64,000 nucleotides of DNA from Roseobacter sp. (GTDB lineage Bacteria; Pseudomonadota; Alphaproteobacteria; Rhodobacterales; Rhodobacteraceae), in the NCBI GenBank assembly GCA_002731875.1, contig PCCY01000021.1, positions 837,678 through 901,677 on the forward strand. The letters are read 5' to 3'. Positions 18,844-25,964 of this stretch are shown here, piece by piece. How positions within the stretch are numbered: the first letter of the stretch is position 1; every line of letters begins with the position of its first letter. A program made the position numbers and the translations under genes. The notes below the pieces were generated by a model. That model worked only from the letters and a program-made list of their open reading frames with translations. It had not been told where the DNA came from and did no database searches.

Positions 18844-19434
18844 TTACCAGCGTGACAGGCGACAGCTGGCAATCTGATATTGGTACATATCGGCCCGCGA
18901 CTTTACCTTTTTCGCAACACCGACGAGCCAAGGCTTGGAGTTGTAGCTTTGCCGGGCAAATCCGGTATTGCCTTCGTGATACGCAAGATACTGGTTTTCA
19001 GCATCTTGCAGTGAGATACCGTTTCTGTCGCGGCTCTTGTTCATGTACCAGCCCATGAAATCTGAGGCATCTTTGATGCGATCGCGTTTGGCTCTGCGCC
19101 GGCCCGCTTCGGCTAGGTATTCGTCCCATGTGGCGTCAAGCGCCTGACTGTAGCCGAATGCACTTGATTGCCGCCCCATCGGAATCACGCCAATCACGTA
19201 TTTGAACGGGGTGCGGGCATCCGCAACGAATTTGCTCTCTTGGTGAATCGTCGCCATTTGGACATGGATAGGCACACCCCAGCGACGCTCGGTCGCTCGG
19301 AAAGCTTTGTAATATTCGGGGCGCTCCTTAAGAATCGCACAGGCGTCATCAAGGTCTCGTGGGGCACTGGTCGGGCCACCACTACATGATGCTAAAAGCA
19401 CAGCAATAATCAGGGCGCAAAAGGTTCTGCTCAT
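18844..19434 (-). CDS. Lytic-transglycosylase-like lipoprotein
   Basis: 196 residues; signal peptide with lipobox L-L-A-S-C (Cys17), then a lysozyme-fold domain. The candidate catalytic glutamate is E66 in I-H-Q-E-S-K-F, and the S-A-F-G-Y-S-Q-A-L-D block corresponds to the G-x-x-Q motif of SLT domains. It should cleave peptidoglycan glycan strands at the outer-membrane face. It is shorter than E. coli Slt or MltC and has no additional domain. Convergent with lolA. Confidence 0.85.
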   Translation of the reverse strand: MSRTFCALIIAVLLASCSGGPTSAPRDLDDACAILKERPEYYKAFRATERRWGVPIHVQMATIHQESKFVADARTPFKYVIGVIPMGRQSSAFGYSQALDATWDEYLAEAGRRRAKRDRIKDASDFMGWYMNKSRDRNGISLQDAENQYLAYHEGNTGFARQSYNSKPWLVGVAKKVKSRADMYQYQIASCRLSRW

Positions 19435-19734
19435 CAGCCTCTCGCTATTTTCGTGTTTTTATTGAGGGTAGATTATCAGAATTTCGGTAAAACGCACAGG
19501 AAAAGTTATATAACTTGGTCGCAAAACAAGGCTGCGTGGTGCGGACGGAACACAACGAGGGATCACCTCCGGCAGTGCAGCCCAAACAGGCAAAGTCTGC
19601 CTAAACTGTGTATGTGGATACAACTTTGAGGATTGTAACAGTTGTGTTCACAGACTGTTTCCGTTGATTTGGGCCAAGGGATTGGACAAAAGGCCCTTGA
19701 AGCGACTACTAACGAAAGGTAGGTGCTTCAAATT
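19435..19734. other. Gap upstream of the transglycosylase and hspQ genes
   Basis: 300 bases between divergent genes with no convincing coding frame. It contains a perfect 14-bp palindrome AAGTTATATAACTT (19503-19516), TGTGGATAC (one base off a DnaA box), an inverted repeat TACAA / TTGTA, and a hairpin-prone GGGCC...GGCCC pair shortly before hspQ. Both promoters must lie here, but I cannot place them with confidence. Confidence 0.35.
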
Positions 19735-20061
19735 ATGATTAGAACACGCGCAAAATATTTTCTGGGCCAGGTTGTTCGGCACAAAAAACACCCTTTCCGG
19801 GGGGTGATCTTTGATGTGGACCCTGAGTTCGCCAATACCGATGAATGGTACAACGCGATTCCGGAAGACAGCCGACCCATCAAGGACCAGCCTTACTATC
19901 ATCTGCTGGCTGAAAATGATCAAAGCTATTACGTCGCGTATGTCTCCGAGCAAAATCTGGTGGCCGATTATTCCGGCGAGCCGGTAGACCATCCCGACAT
20001 CCCCGATCTGTTTGGTCCGTTCACCGATGGTGCGTATCCGCTGCATTTTCAATTGAATTGA
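19735..20061 (+). CDS. hspQ: Heat-shock protein HspQ (YccV family)
   Basis: 108-residue small protein of the HspQ/YccV hemimethylated-DNA-binding fold. Features: A-K-Y-F-L-G-Q-V-V-R-H near the N-terminus, H-P-F-R-G-V-I-F-D-V-D-P, Q-P-Y-Y-H-L-L, and Y-V-S-E-Q-N-L-V. In E. coli HspQ is an adaptor/modulator of Lon and is heat-inducible. ATG at 19735 is chosen; a GTG at 19723 preceded by CGAAAGG is possible and would add four residues. A strong hairpin separates it from the convergent GGT-family gene. Confidence 0.9.
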   Translation: MIRTRAKYFLGQVVRHKKHPFRGVIFDVDPEFANTDEWYNAIPEDSRPIKDQPYYHLLAENDQSYYVAYVSEQNLVADYSGEPVDHPDIPDLFGPFTDGAYPLHFQLN

Positions 20062-20068
20062 ATCGGCT

Positions 20069-20097
20069 GGCAGGGTGCGCATTGGCGCTACCCTGCC
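20069..20097. terminator. Hairpin between hspQ and the GGT-family gene
   Basis: GGCAGGGT (20069-20076) and ACCCTGCC (20090-20097) enclose a second GCGC/GCGC pairing. No clear T-run follows on either strand; it is placed as expected for a shared terminator of convergent genes. Confidence 0.6.
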
Positions 20098-20105
20098 TGA
20101 CTGGT

Positions 20106-21683
20106 TCAATATCCCAACGCACACCCGTCCTTGCGCGGGTCGCTTGCACCTTCCAACAGGCCGTCGGCACGAAGCTTGATCGCCTGCGCCCCGCCGATCG
20201 CAACGCGCGGGATTTCAACTCTATGCCCCATTTCGGCAAGCTCCGCGCGCACCTCATCGCTATAGCCGCGTTCCACATTCAGCACACCCTTGTCGGCAAA
20301 CGCGCGGGGGGCATAAATGGCGGACTGGGCGTCCATACCGAAGTCTGTCAGGTTCGATACAAATCGCGCGTGACCATTCGGCTGATAAGCCCCACCCATG
20401 ACGCCGAACGGCATCAGTACCTTGCCACCTTGTTTGATCATGCCGGGAATGATCGTGTGCATCGGGCGCTTGCCGCCCTTCAGTTCGTTTACATGGCCTT
20501 CCTCAAGGGTGAAGCCCGCGCCGCGGTTTTGCAAAAGAATACCAAATTTATCCGACGCGATGCCGGACCCAAATCCGTGGAATATGGAATAGATCAGCGA
20601 AACGGACATGCCGTCGCGGTCGACGACGGTGATATAAACGGTATCCTTATGTACGGCTTCTGAAACGGTTTTCGCTGCCGTCATCGCCGTCCGGGGGTTG
20701 ATAAGCCCGGCGAGCCTTTGTGCTGTCTCCATCGAGAGCATATGGTTCAGCCTGGATGTGTGATCGGGATCGGCCAGAATGCGATCGCGGGCGTCATAGG
20801 CCAGCTTGGCTGCCTCGGCTTCAATGTGCACGCGTGCCGCGCCAAACGGTGCCATCGACGCAATATCGAAATGAGATAGAATATTCATCATAAGAAGTGC
20901 AGTTGCCCCTTGCCCGTTCGGCGCGTGTTCAACCACTTCCAGATCTTGGTAGGTTCCCGAAATCGGGTCGCTGGTGCTGCATGCAACGTTTTCAAAATCC
21001 GCGGCCGAATGGACACCGCCAAGGCCATTCAGTGCCGAGATCATGTCATCGGCGATTTCACCGGAGTAGAACGCATCCCGACCATCTTTTGCGATCCGTC
21101 GCAGCACTTCAGCCTGACCAGGTGATCGGAACAGCGCACCCTCTTTCGGGGGTTGTCCCTTCATCAAATAGTGGTCTCGCGCACTGCCTTGCAACGTATC
21201 AGCGTTATTGGCCCAATCAAAGGCGACCCGTGCAGCGACTGGCACACCTTCTTCAGCATAGCGAATGCTTGGTGCAAGAATTGCGTCCAACCCCAGCGTT
21301 CCGACCTTGTCAGACAGGTGGCAAAACGCATCTATTGCGCCGGGAATGGTCACGGCGTGCGCACTGCGAAGGGGTACCGTGGTTTCGCCGGCATCGCGCA
21401 ACAGCGACCCATCCAATCGAGAGGGCGCACGACCTGATCCGTTTAACGCAATTACGTCTTCGCTACCTGCGGGAGAGTATAGAACAAAGCAATCACCGCC
21501 AATTCCAGTCATTTGCGGTTCGCAAATACCCAACAATATCGCCCCGGCAATCGCCGCGTCCATAGCGTTGCCCCCACGTTCAAGGATATCGATGGCTGTT
21601 TTGGCAGCAAGAGGATGCGACGTTGCGCACATTCCGTTATAGGCAAGGACAGGAGAACGCCCGGGAAGTTGAAAATCGCGCAT
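20106..21683 (-). CDS. Gamma-glutamyltransferase family Ntn-hydrolase
   Basis: 525 residues, self-processing Ntn-hydrolase fold. The expected new N-terminal nucleophile of the small subunit is T348 in K-D-T-V-Y-I-T-V-V-D, and the large-subunit start M-C-A-T-S-H-P-L-A and G-I-G-G-D-C-F are conserved. After the nucleophile the sequence reads V-S-L-I-Y-S-I-F rather than the T-x-T-N-N/E pattern of classical glutathione-cleaving GGTs, so the substrate may differ (the family includes other amide hydrolases). No signal peptide is evident, which also suggests a cytoplasmic role. It stands alone, convergent with hspQ. Confidence 0.85.
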   Translation of the reverse strand: MRDFQLPGRSPVLAYNGMCATSHPLAAKTAIDILERGGNAMDAAIAGAILLGICEPQMTGIGGDCFVLYSPAGSEDVIALNGSGRAPSRLDGSLLRDAGETTVPLRSAHAVTIPGAIDAFCHLSDKVGTLGLDAILAPSIRYAEEGVPVAARVAFDWANNADTLQGSARDHYLMKGQPPKEGALFRSPGQAEVLRRIAKDGRDAFYSGEIADDMISALNGLGGVHSAADFENVACSTSDPISGTYQDLEVVEHAPNGQGATALLMMNILSHFDIASMAPFGAARVHIEAEAAKLAYDARDRILADPDHTSRLNHMLSMETAQRLAGLINPRTAMTAAKTVSEAVHKDTVYITVVDRDGMSVSLIYSIFHGFGSGIASDKFGILLQNRGAGFTLEEGHVNELKGGKRPMHTIIPGMIKQGGKVLMPFGVMGGAYQPNGHARFVSNLTDFGMDAQSAIYAPRAFADKGVLNVERGYSDEVRAELAEMGHRVEIPRVAIGGAQAIKLRADGLLEGASDPRKDGCALGY

Positions 21684-21770
21684 GTATTAATCGTCCTTGT
21701 TGAGTGTGCTTACTCGGAGGAAACTAACGCGTGATTATGTCGAACACCATTTTTTTTGAGAAGGAGGCAG

Positions 21771-21845
21771 ATGGGCCTCAGTGTCGTGTACTGGGTGGGG
21801 GCTAGGAAACGCGACACTGAGGGAAGCCATATGCAGCTACAATAA
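21771..21845 (+). CDS. Possible 24-residue leader or small protein
   Basis: ATG at 21771 preceded three bases earlier by AAGGAGG, giving a 24-residue frame ending at TAA 21843-21845 (starts M-G-L-S-V-V-Y-W). The frame contains both arms of the 11-bp inverted repeat. There is no downstream plus-strand gene to control and no homologue I recognise, so this is only a candidate. Confidence 0.2.
   Translation: MGLSVVYWVGARKRDTEGSHMQLQ
21776..21822. other. 11-bp inverted repeat in the gap before the anti-sigma gene
   Basis: CCTCAGTGTCG (21776-21786) and CGACACTGAGG (21812-21822) are perfect reverse complements with a 25-base loop. No T-run follows on either strand. The gap also holds a T8 run (21750-21757) and a short open frame at 21771-21845. 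Role unknown. Confidence 0.45.
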
Positions 21846-21955
21846 AACTTATGCTGGTCAACTGGGGCGAAAATGTGATTATGGCGTGACCCATCAAAGG
21901 TAATAAGGTGCGGCAATCGTGAAGCCGGCGTGAGCAGCACGGACGTTTTTCGTGT

Positions 21956-22435
21956 TTATGCACGTCCCACTGGAATGCGCATGGTCAAACAGTTCAATGA
22001 CCCGGTTCGGGAGTAATCCAGCCTATCAGTCAGGAGCTTGATCAGCCCCATACCGAATCCACCTTCGGGAAGGGTTGACGGGTCAAGGCACGGGATGGCG
22101 TCAAGCGATGCTCGCAGGGCAGAATGCGGCATCGGTTTTCCCAAATCAGTGAAGCAAAATTTCAACCCGTTCGGCTGATACGATCCATGGACCCGTATAG
22201 AGCCGGGGTGCGGATGGTCGTCAAATGCGTGATCCACAATGTTGTTGAGCACCTCTGCCACGATCAGTTCCACGGTGCAAAGCTCTTCTCGAGAAAGATC
22301 AAGCGGGGCCAAATTCTCGCGGATTACCAACAGTGCACTACGTATCGCGACATGCGCACCTTCCAGCGTCACCTCAAATGCCAGCGGTAACTGCGACGTG
22401 GAAACGGGGCTATGACTGCGCGACCCGGCGTTCAC
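21956..22435 (-). CDS. Anti-sigma regulatory factor (RsbW/SpoIIAB-like ATPase)
   Basis: 159 residues with a GHKL/HATPase_c fold: N-box V-E-L-I-V-A-E-V-L-N-N-I-V-D-H-A-F, G1-type D-L-G-K-P-M and the G-G-F-G-M-G-L glycine lid. Such proteins bind a sigma factor or another target and phosphorylate a partner STAS protein. Its start overlaps the STAS gene stop by 4 nt, so the pair is one partner-switching unit. No sigma factor or phosphatase is adjacent, so the target lies elsewhere. Confidence 0.88.
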   Translation of the reverse strand: MNAGSRSHSPVSTSQLPLAFEVTLEGAHVAIRSALLVIRENLAPLDLSREELCTVELIVAEVLNNIVDHAFDDHPHPGSIRVHGSYQPNGLKFCFTDLGKPMPHSALRASLDAIPCLDPSTLPEGGFGMGLIKLLTDRLDYSRTGSLNCLTMRIPVGRA

Positions 22436-22773
22436 GCGTTCCTCCGATCTTCGACCGCGACGTCCAAAGTCGGATATATTGAAAAGACGCTATCCATCCG
22501 GGTCAGGCGGAATACGCGGGCCACCGGCCCCGTTAGCCCGGCCAGTAACAGTGCGCGGTCAGGTGCAAGGTTTTTCATGATGGCGATGATGGCACCCAAC
22601 CCGCTAGAGTCGATAAAGGTTACCTTCTGCAGGTCTAAGATGACGGATCCTGTGCCGCCACTTGTAAGGCGGCGCACGTGGTCTTTGAAGACGAGCGCAA
22701 CAGCGGCATCAATCCTGTCGTCAACAACCGAAACCAGCTGTAGCGGGCCTTCAGTTCTGGCTAAAAGTTCCAT
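22432..22773 (-). CDS. STAS-domain anti-sigma factor antagonist
   Basis: 113-residue single STAS domain with the phosphorylation motif F-I-D-S-S-G-L-G-A-I (serines 56-57), the site phosphorylated by RsbW/SpoIIAB-type kinases. When unphosphorylated it should bind the neighbouring anti-sigma factor and release its target. First gene of the two-gene unit; divergent from the thiolase gene with about 86 bases between starts. Confidence 0.9.
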   Translation of the reverse strand: MELLARTEGPLQLVSVVDDRIDAAVALVFKDHVRRLTSGGTGSVILDLQKVTFIDSSGLGAIIAIMKNLAPDRALLLAGLTGPVARVFRLTRMDSVFSIYPTLDVAVEDRRNA

Positions 22774-22859
22774 ATGCTTCTTTCAACGAAATGCTTAGCT
22801 CACTTAGCGATAGCAGCTATATCTTACCAAATAGTGTCGAGGTTTCAGGGAGAGTAGGG

Positions 22860-24032
22860 ATGAATAAAGTCGTGATAGCGGGTGCGGCCCGTACACCAAT
22901 GGGTGGGTTTCAAGGCGCGTTGGCGCAAATGACTGCGGCCGATTTGGGCGGGCACGCCATAAAGGCTGCATTGAAAGGCGCCGGTGCCGCGACCGTCGAC
23001 GAAGTGGTAATGGGCTGTGTTTTGCCTGCTGGTCAAGGCCAGGCACCGGCGCGCCAGGCAGGATTCAAGGCTGGTTTGGGCGAAGAAGTGCCCGCCACCA
23101 CCATTAACAAGATGTGCGGGTCGGGCATGAAAGCCGCAATGATCGCCTTCGATCAGATTTCAATGGGCCAAAGTGACGTCATGGTCGCCGGCGGCATGGA
23201 AAGCATGACAAATGCCCCCTACATGCTACCGAAAATGCGCACCGGCGCACGGTTGGGGCATAACCAGGTCATTGACCATATGTTTCTCGATGGACTTGAA
23301 GATGCCTACGACAAGGGTCGCCTGATGGGCACGTTCGCCGAGGATTGCGCTGAAACCTATCAGTTTACGCGATCAATTCAGGATGATTACGCTTTGGCAT
23401 CACTCTCTCGCGCGATCCAGGCTCAGGAAAGCGGGGCGTTCGACCATGAAATTGCCGAGTTGGATATACCCTCGCCCAAAGGCGATGAACATATCTCTTT
23501 CGACGAACAGCCCGGCAAGGCGCGTCCTGATAAAATTCCTCTGCTAAAACCGGCATTCCGTCAGGGGGGCACCGTGACTGCGGCTAACTCCTCGTCCATC
23601 TCGGACGGTGCAGCCGCTCTTGTGCTTGCGTCGGAAAAGGCGGCCAATGACCAGGGTCTCGCCGTCCGTGCCCATGTCATGGGGCACACCAGCCACGCCC
23701 AGGCTCCGGGCTTGTTCACCACCGCCCCCGTTCCCGCCGCTCAAAAGCTGCTTGATCGTTTGGGTTGGCAAAAAGCCGATGTCGACCTGTGGGAAGTAAA
23801 CGAAGCCTTCGCTGTTGTCCCGCTCGCTTTCATGCATGAAATGGGCCTTTCGCATGATATCGTGAATGTTAACGGGGGGGCGTGCGCCTTGGGTCACCCG
23901 ATTGGGGCCTCAGGGGCACGCATTATCGTCACCTTGCTGAACGCGTTGGAAAAACGCGGATTAAAGCGTGGCATTGCTGCCATCTGCATAGGTGGCGGCG
24001 AAGGTACTGCCATCGCAATCGAACGCCCCTGA
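22860..24032 (+). CDS. Acetyl-CoA C-acetyltransferase (thiolase)
   Basis: 390-residue thiolase: acyl-accepting C86 in [10 protein letters not shown], the N-E-A-F-A-V loop, catalytic His in [14 protein letters not shown] and the second catalytic Cys in C-I-G-G-G-E-G. It condenses or cleaves acetoacetyl-CoA, for PHB synthesis or fatty-acid/amino-acid breakdown; no phaB or bktB context is present to decide. ATG at 22860 follows GGGAGAGTAGGG; upstream in-frame ATG codons lack a ribosome-binding site. Confidence 0.92.
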   Translation: MNKVVIAGAARTPMGGFQGALAQMTAADLGGHAIKAALKGAGAATVDEVVMGCVLPAGQGQAPARQAGFKAGLGEEVPATTINKMCGSGMKAAMIAFDQISMGQSDVMVAGGMESMTNAPYMLPKMRTGARLGHNQVIDHMFLDGLEDAYDKGRLMGTFAEDCAETYQFTRSIQDDYALASLSRAIQAQESGAFDHEIAELDIPSPKGDEHISFDEQPGKARPDKIPLLKPAFRQGGTVTAANSSSISDGAAALVLASEKAANDQGLAVRAHVMGHTSHAQAPGLFTTAPVPAAQKLLDRLGWQKADVDLWEVNEAFAVVPLAFMHEMGLSHDIVNVNGGACALGHPIGASGARIIVTLLNALEKRGLKRGIAAICIGGGEGTAIAIERP

Positions 24033-24052
24033 TTTCCAAATGGACATATATC

Positions 24053-24086
24053 CTCGGGGGGCCGGGGGGCAGACAGCCCCCCGAGG
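24053..24086. terminator. GC-rich hairpin downstream of thiolase gene
   Basis: CCTCGGGGG (24053-24061) pairs with CCCCCGAGG (24078-24086); a competing inner stem GGGGGGC / GCCCCCC (24064-24070, 24076-24082) is possible. No T-run follows, so termination efficiency is uncertain. Confidence 0.55.
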
Positions 24087-24110
24087 TATCATCAAACAAA
24101 GGTTTCGCTT

Positions 24111-24569
24111 ATGCGCGTTGACTACTCAACCCTCTCACAAACGATCCACGCATTGACCGAAGGTGAAACCGACCCGGTCGCGTTGATGGCGACCATCGCC
24201 TGCGAAGTACATCATGCAGACGACCGCTTTGACTGGACAGGGTTTTACCGCGTGACCGGGCCCGGCGTCCTCAAGATTGGCCCCTACCAAGGCGGCCACG
24301 GCTGCTTGGTCATTGCTTTTGACAGGGGCGTTTGCGGTGCCGCAGCGCGCACAGGTGAAATCCAGCTCGTTGACGATGTTGACGCGTTTCCCGGCCATAT
24401 CGCCTGCGCGACATCCACACGTTCGGAACTTGTATTGCCGGTGTGGGACGGTGCGGAAAAGCTGTTGGGTGTCTTTGATATCGACAGCAACCAACCTGCC
24501 GCCTTTGACGCTCGGGATGCGGAGCAGCTTGCGGATATTTTGAGATCCAGTTTTGCCAGCGTGAAATAA
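24111..24569 (+). CDS. msrC: Free methionine-(R)-sulfoxide reductase (GAF domain)
   Basis: 152-residue stand-alone GAF-domain enzyme reducing free Met-R-sulfoxide. The three family cysteines are C65 (G-G-H-G-C), C75 (R-G-V-C-G) and C99 (G-H-I-A-C); their 10- and 24-residue spacing is exactly that of C84, C94 and C118 in the E. coli enzyme. F-D-W-T-G-F-Y and S-E-L-V-L-P-V are also conserved. Its last codons and stop are part of the first palindrome of the downstream regulator gene. Confidence 0.92.
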   Translation: MRVDYSTLSQTIHALTEGETDPVALMATIACEVHHADDRFDWTGFYRVTGPGVLKIGPYQGGHGCLVIAFDRGVCGAAARTGEIQLVDDVDAFPGHIACATSTRSELVLPVWDGAEKLLGVFDIDSNQPAAFDARDAEQLADILRSSFASVK

Positions 24570-24585
24570 TGCTGTATTTTTTCAT
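24561..24585. promoter_or_regulatory. Palindromic operator copy 1 upstream of XRE-cupin gene
   Basis: GTGAAATAA, seven bases, TTTTTTCAT. It has the same layout as the second copy exactly 39 bp downstream, and overlaps the fRMsr stop codon. Probably an autoregulatory site for the XRE-cupin protein. Confidence 0.6.
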
Positions 24586-24599
24586 CAAGCCGGTCCAGT

Positions 24600-24624
24600 G
24601 TGAAGAAATGAGGTGTTTTTTCAC
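24600..24624. promoter_or_regulatory. Palindromic operator copy 2 upstream of XRE-cupin gene
   Basis: GTGAAGAAA, seven bases, TTTTTTCAC; eight of nine arm positions pair. It ends 17 bases before the regulator ATG, a suitable place for autorepression. Confidence 0.62.
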
Positions 24625-24641
24625 GGAGCGCTGAGCGCAGC

Positions 24642-25208
24642 ATGCCATATTCCGTCTGTCATACGCGTCTGGGGGCCGACCTGCGTACCCTGCGCAAAGC
24701 GCGGGGCCTAACCTTGCATACTCTCGCTGACAGACTTGATCGTTCGGTGGGTTGGCTCAGCCAGGTCGAACGTGACATGTCCGTCCCGTCGATCACAGAC
24801 TTGCGTCACTTGGCGCATGCTCTTGATGTCCCAGTGTCGATGTTGTTTCGCCACGCCGGTGCCGCAGCCCATGAGGCAGGATTCATCGTGCGAAAGAACG
24901 CCCGCAGGCCGATCGGGTCCTCCACGCAAGGGTTGACCGAGGAACTGCTCTCGCCCGACCTGACGGATGACTTCGAGATGGTCCATTCCACGTTCCTCCC
25001 CCATAGCCGCATCAAAACAGTCGTCACACGTCCCACCCAAGAGGTCGGGTATCTTGTTTCCGGTGCCCTGGAGATAGAGATCGCCGGAACCACTCACACC
25101 CTTGCTCCCGGCGACAGCTTTCGCATACGCGGAGAGCCGTTTCGGTGGTCCAACCCCTATCCCGACCCTGCTGTGGCGATATGGGTAATTGCCCCGCCGG
25201 TGTATTGA
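24642..25208 (+). CDS. XRE-family regulator with C-terminal cupin domain
   Basis: 188 residues: helix-turn-helix at about 8-65 (R-L-G-A-D-L-R-T-L-R-K-A-R-G-L-T-L...S-V-G-W-L-S-Q-V-E-R), linker, then a cupin sensor at 110-185 (V-G-Y-L-V-S-G-A-L-E-I-E-I, L-A-P-G-D-S-F-R-I). XRE-cupin regulators commonly control amino-acid or polyamine-type catabolic or export genes. Its stop overlaps the LysE gene start (TGATG), so LysE is cotranslated, and the two FAD/folate demethylases follow, making them candidate targets. Twin palindromes precede it. Confidence 0.9.
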   Translation: MPYSVCHTRLGADLRTLRKARGLTLHTLADRLDRSVGWLSQVERDMSVPSITDLRHLAHALDVPVSMLFRHAGAAAHEAGFIVRKNARRPIGSSTQGLTEELLSPDLTDDFEMVHSTFLPHSRIKTVVTRPTQEVGYLVSGALEIEIAGTTHTLAPGDSFRIRGEPFRWSNPYPDPAVAIWVIAPPVY

Positions 25209-25831
25209 TGAGCTTTGATGCATGGATAGTCTTCGCGCTTTTCTGGGTCGTGTTCGTCACTACGCCCGGGCCAAATGCGGTGAATTGCATCAGCAATGGC
25301 ATGAACCTTGGCTTTCGCCGCGCCATGGTTGGCGTGTTGGGGATAGTGACCCAAGCCTCTCTGTTTCTGGTTCTTTCCGCGGTGGGGGTCACGGCTTTGC
25401 TTACGGCATCGCCAACGGCGTTTTTCGTCGCGAAGCTCTTTGGGGCTGGATTTTTGATTTATCTGGGCGTGCGCGGATTGTTGATGGCGGGCAAACCGGT
25501 GGTGATAAAGCCCATGCCGGCGGCGTCTGTATATTGGCGCGCCTTCGCTATAGCGACGATCAACCCAAAATCCGTGGCCGGTTATCTTGCGGCGTTCAGC
25601 CAGTTCGTTCAGCCAGAGGTGCCGATCTGGAACCAGATGCTGGTGATCGTTCCCACAGCGCTGGTGCTCACCACGTTCAGCTATACCGGTTATACCGCGC
25701 TTGGTGCAGGGCTGGGGCGCGCCGCCTTGGGGGCCGTCTTCAATGTCTGGTTCCGGCGGGTGATGGCGATTTTCTTCATTTTTTATGGCGTGCTTCTGGG
25801 TGCATCGACGACACCGGCGGGGCGGGTTTGA
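25208..25831 (+). CDS. LysE/RhtB-family amino-acid exporter
   Basis: 207-residue inner-membrane protein with about six transmembrane segments and the family motif F-V-T-T-P-G-P-N-A-V-N-C near the start, followed by G-F-R-R-A-M-V-G-V-L-G. N-P-K-S in the middle is also characteristic. Expected substrate: an amino acid or derivative; the coupling to an XRE-cupin regulator and closeness to demethylases suggest a methylated amino acid, which is inference. ATG at 25208 overlaps the regulator stop; the open frame extends upstream only as an overlap. Confidence 0.88.
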   Translation: MSFDAWIVFALFWVVFVTTPGPNAVNCISNGMNLGFRRAMVGVLGIVTQASLFLVLSAVGVTALLTASPTAFFVAKLFGAGFLIYLGVRGLLMAGKPVVIKPMPAASVYWRAFAIATINPKSVAGYLAAFSQFVQPEVPIWNQMLVIVPTALVLTTFSYTGYTALGAGLGRAALGAVFNVWFRRVMAIFFIFYGVLLGASTTPAGRV

Positions 25832-25964
25832 AATGCAGATGAATGCGACAACAGCGCGTCGGCGCGAGGCCCCCCAACCCTCCAAACCTGTGCGTGGCAC
25901 CGTGAAGCGGGCTTGGGGGATGTTCTTTGTATTTACCAACGGATCGTCACAAAAGGAGTAGAGC

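Noticed and set aside
19435-19734. Possible replication origin (DnaA-like TGTGGATAC, AT palindrome)
   Set aside because: Only one near-match to a DnaA box and no oriC-type neighbours such as dnaA, hemE or parAB.
24642-25831. Toxin-antitoxin pair reading of the HTH and small membrane gene
   Set aside because: The HTH protein carries a cupin sensor and the partner is a clear LysE exporter.
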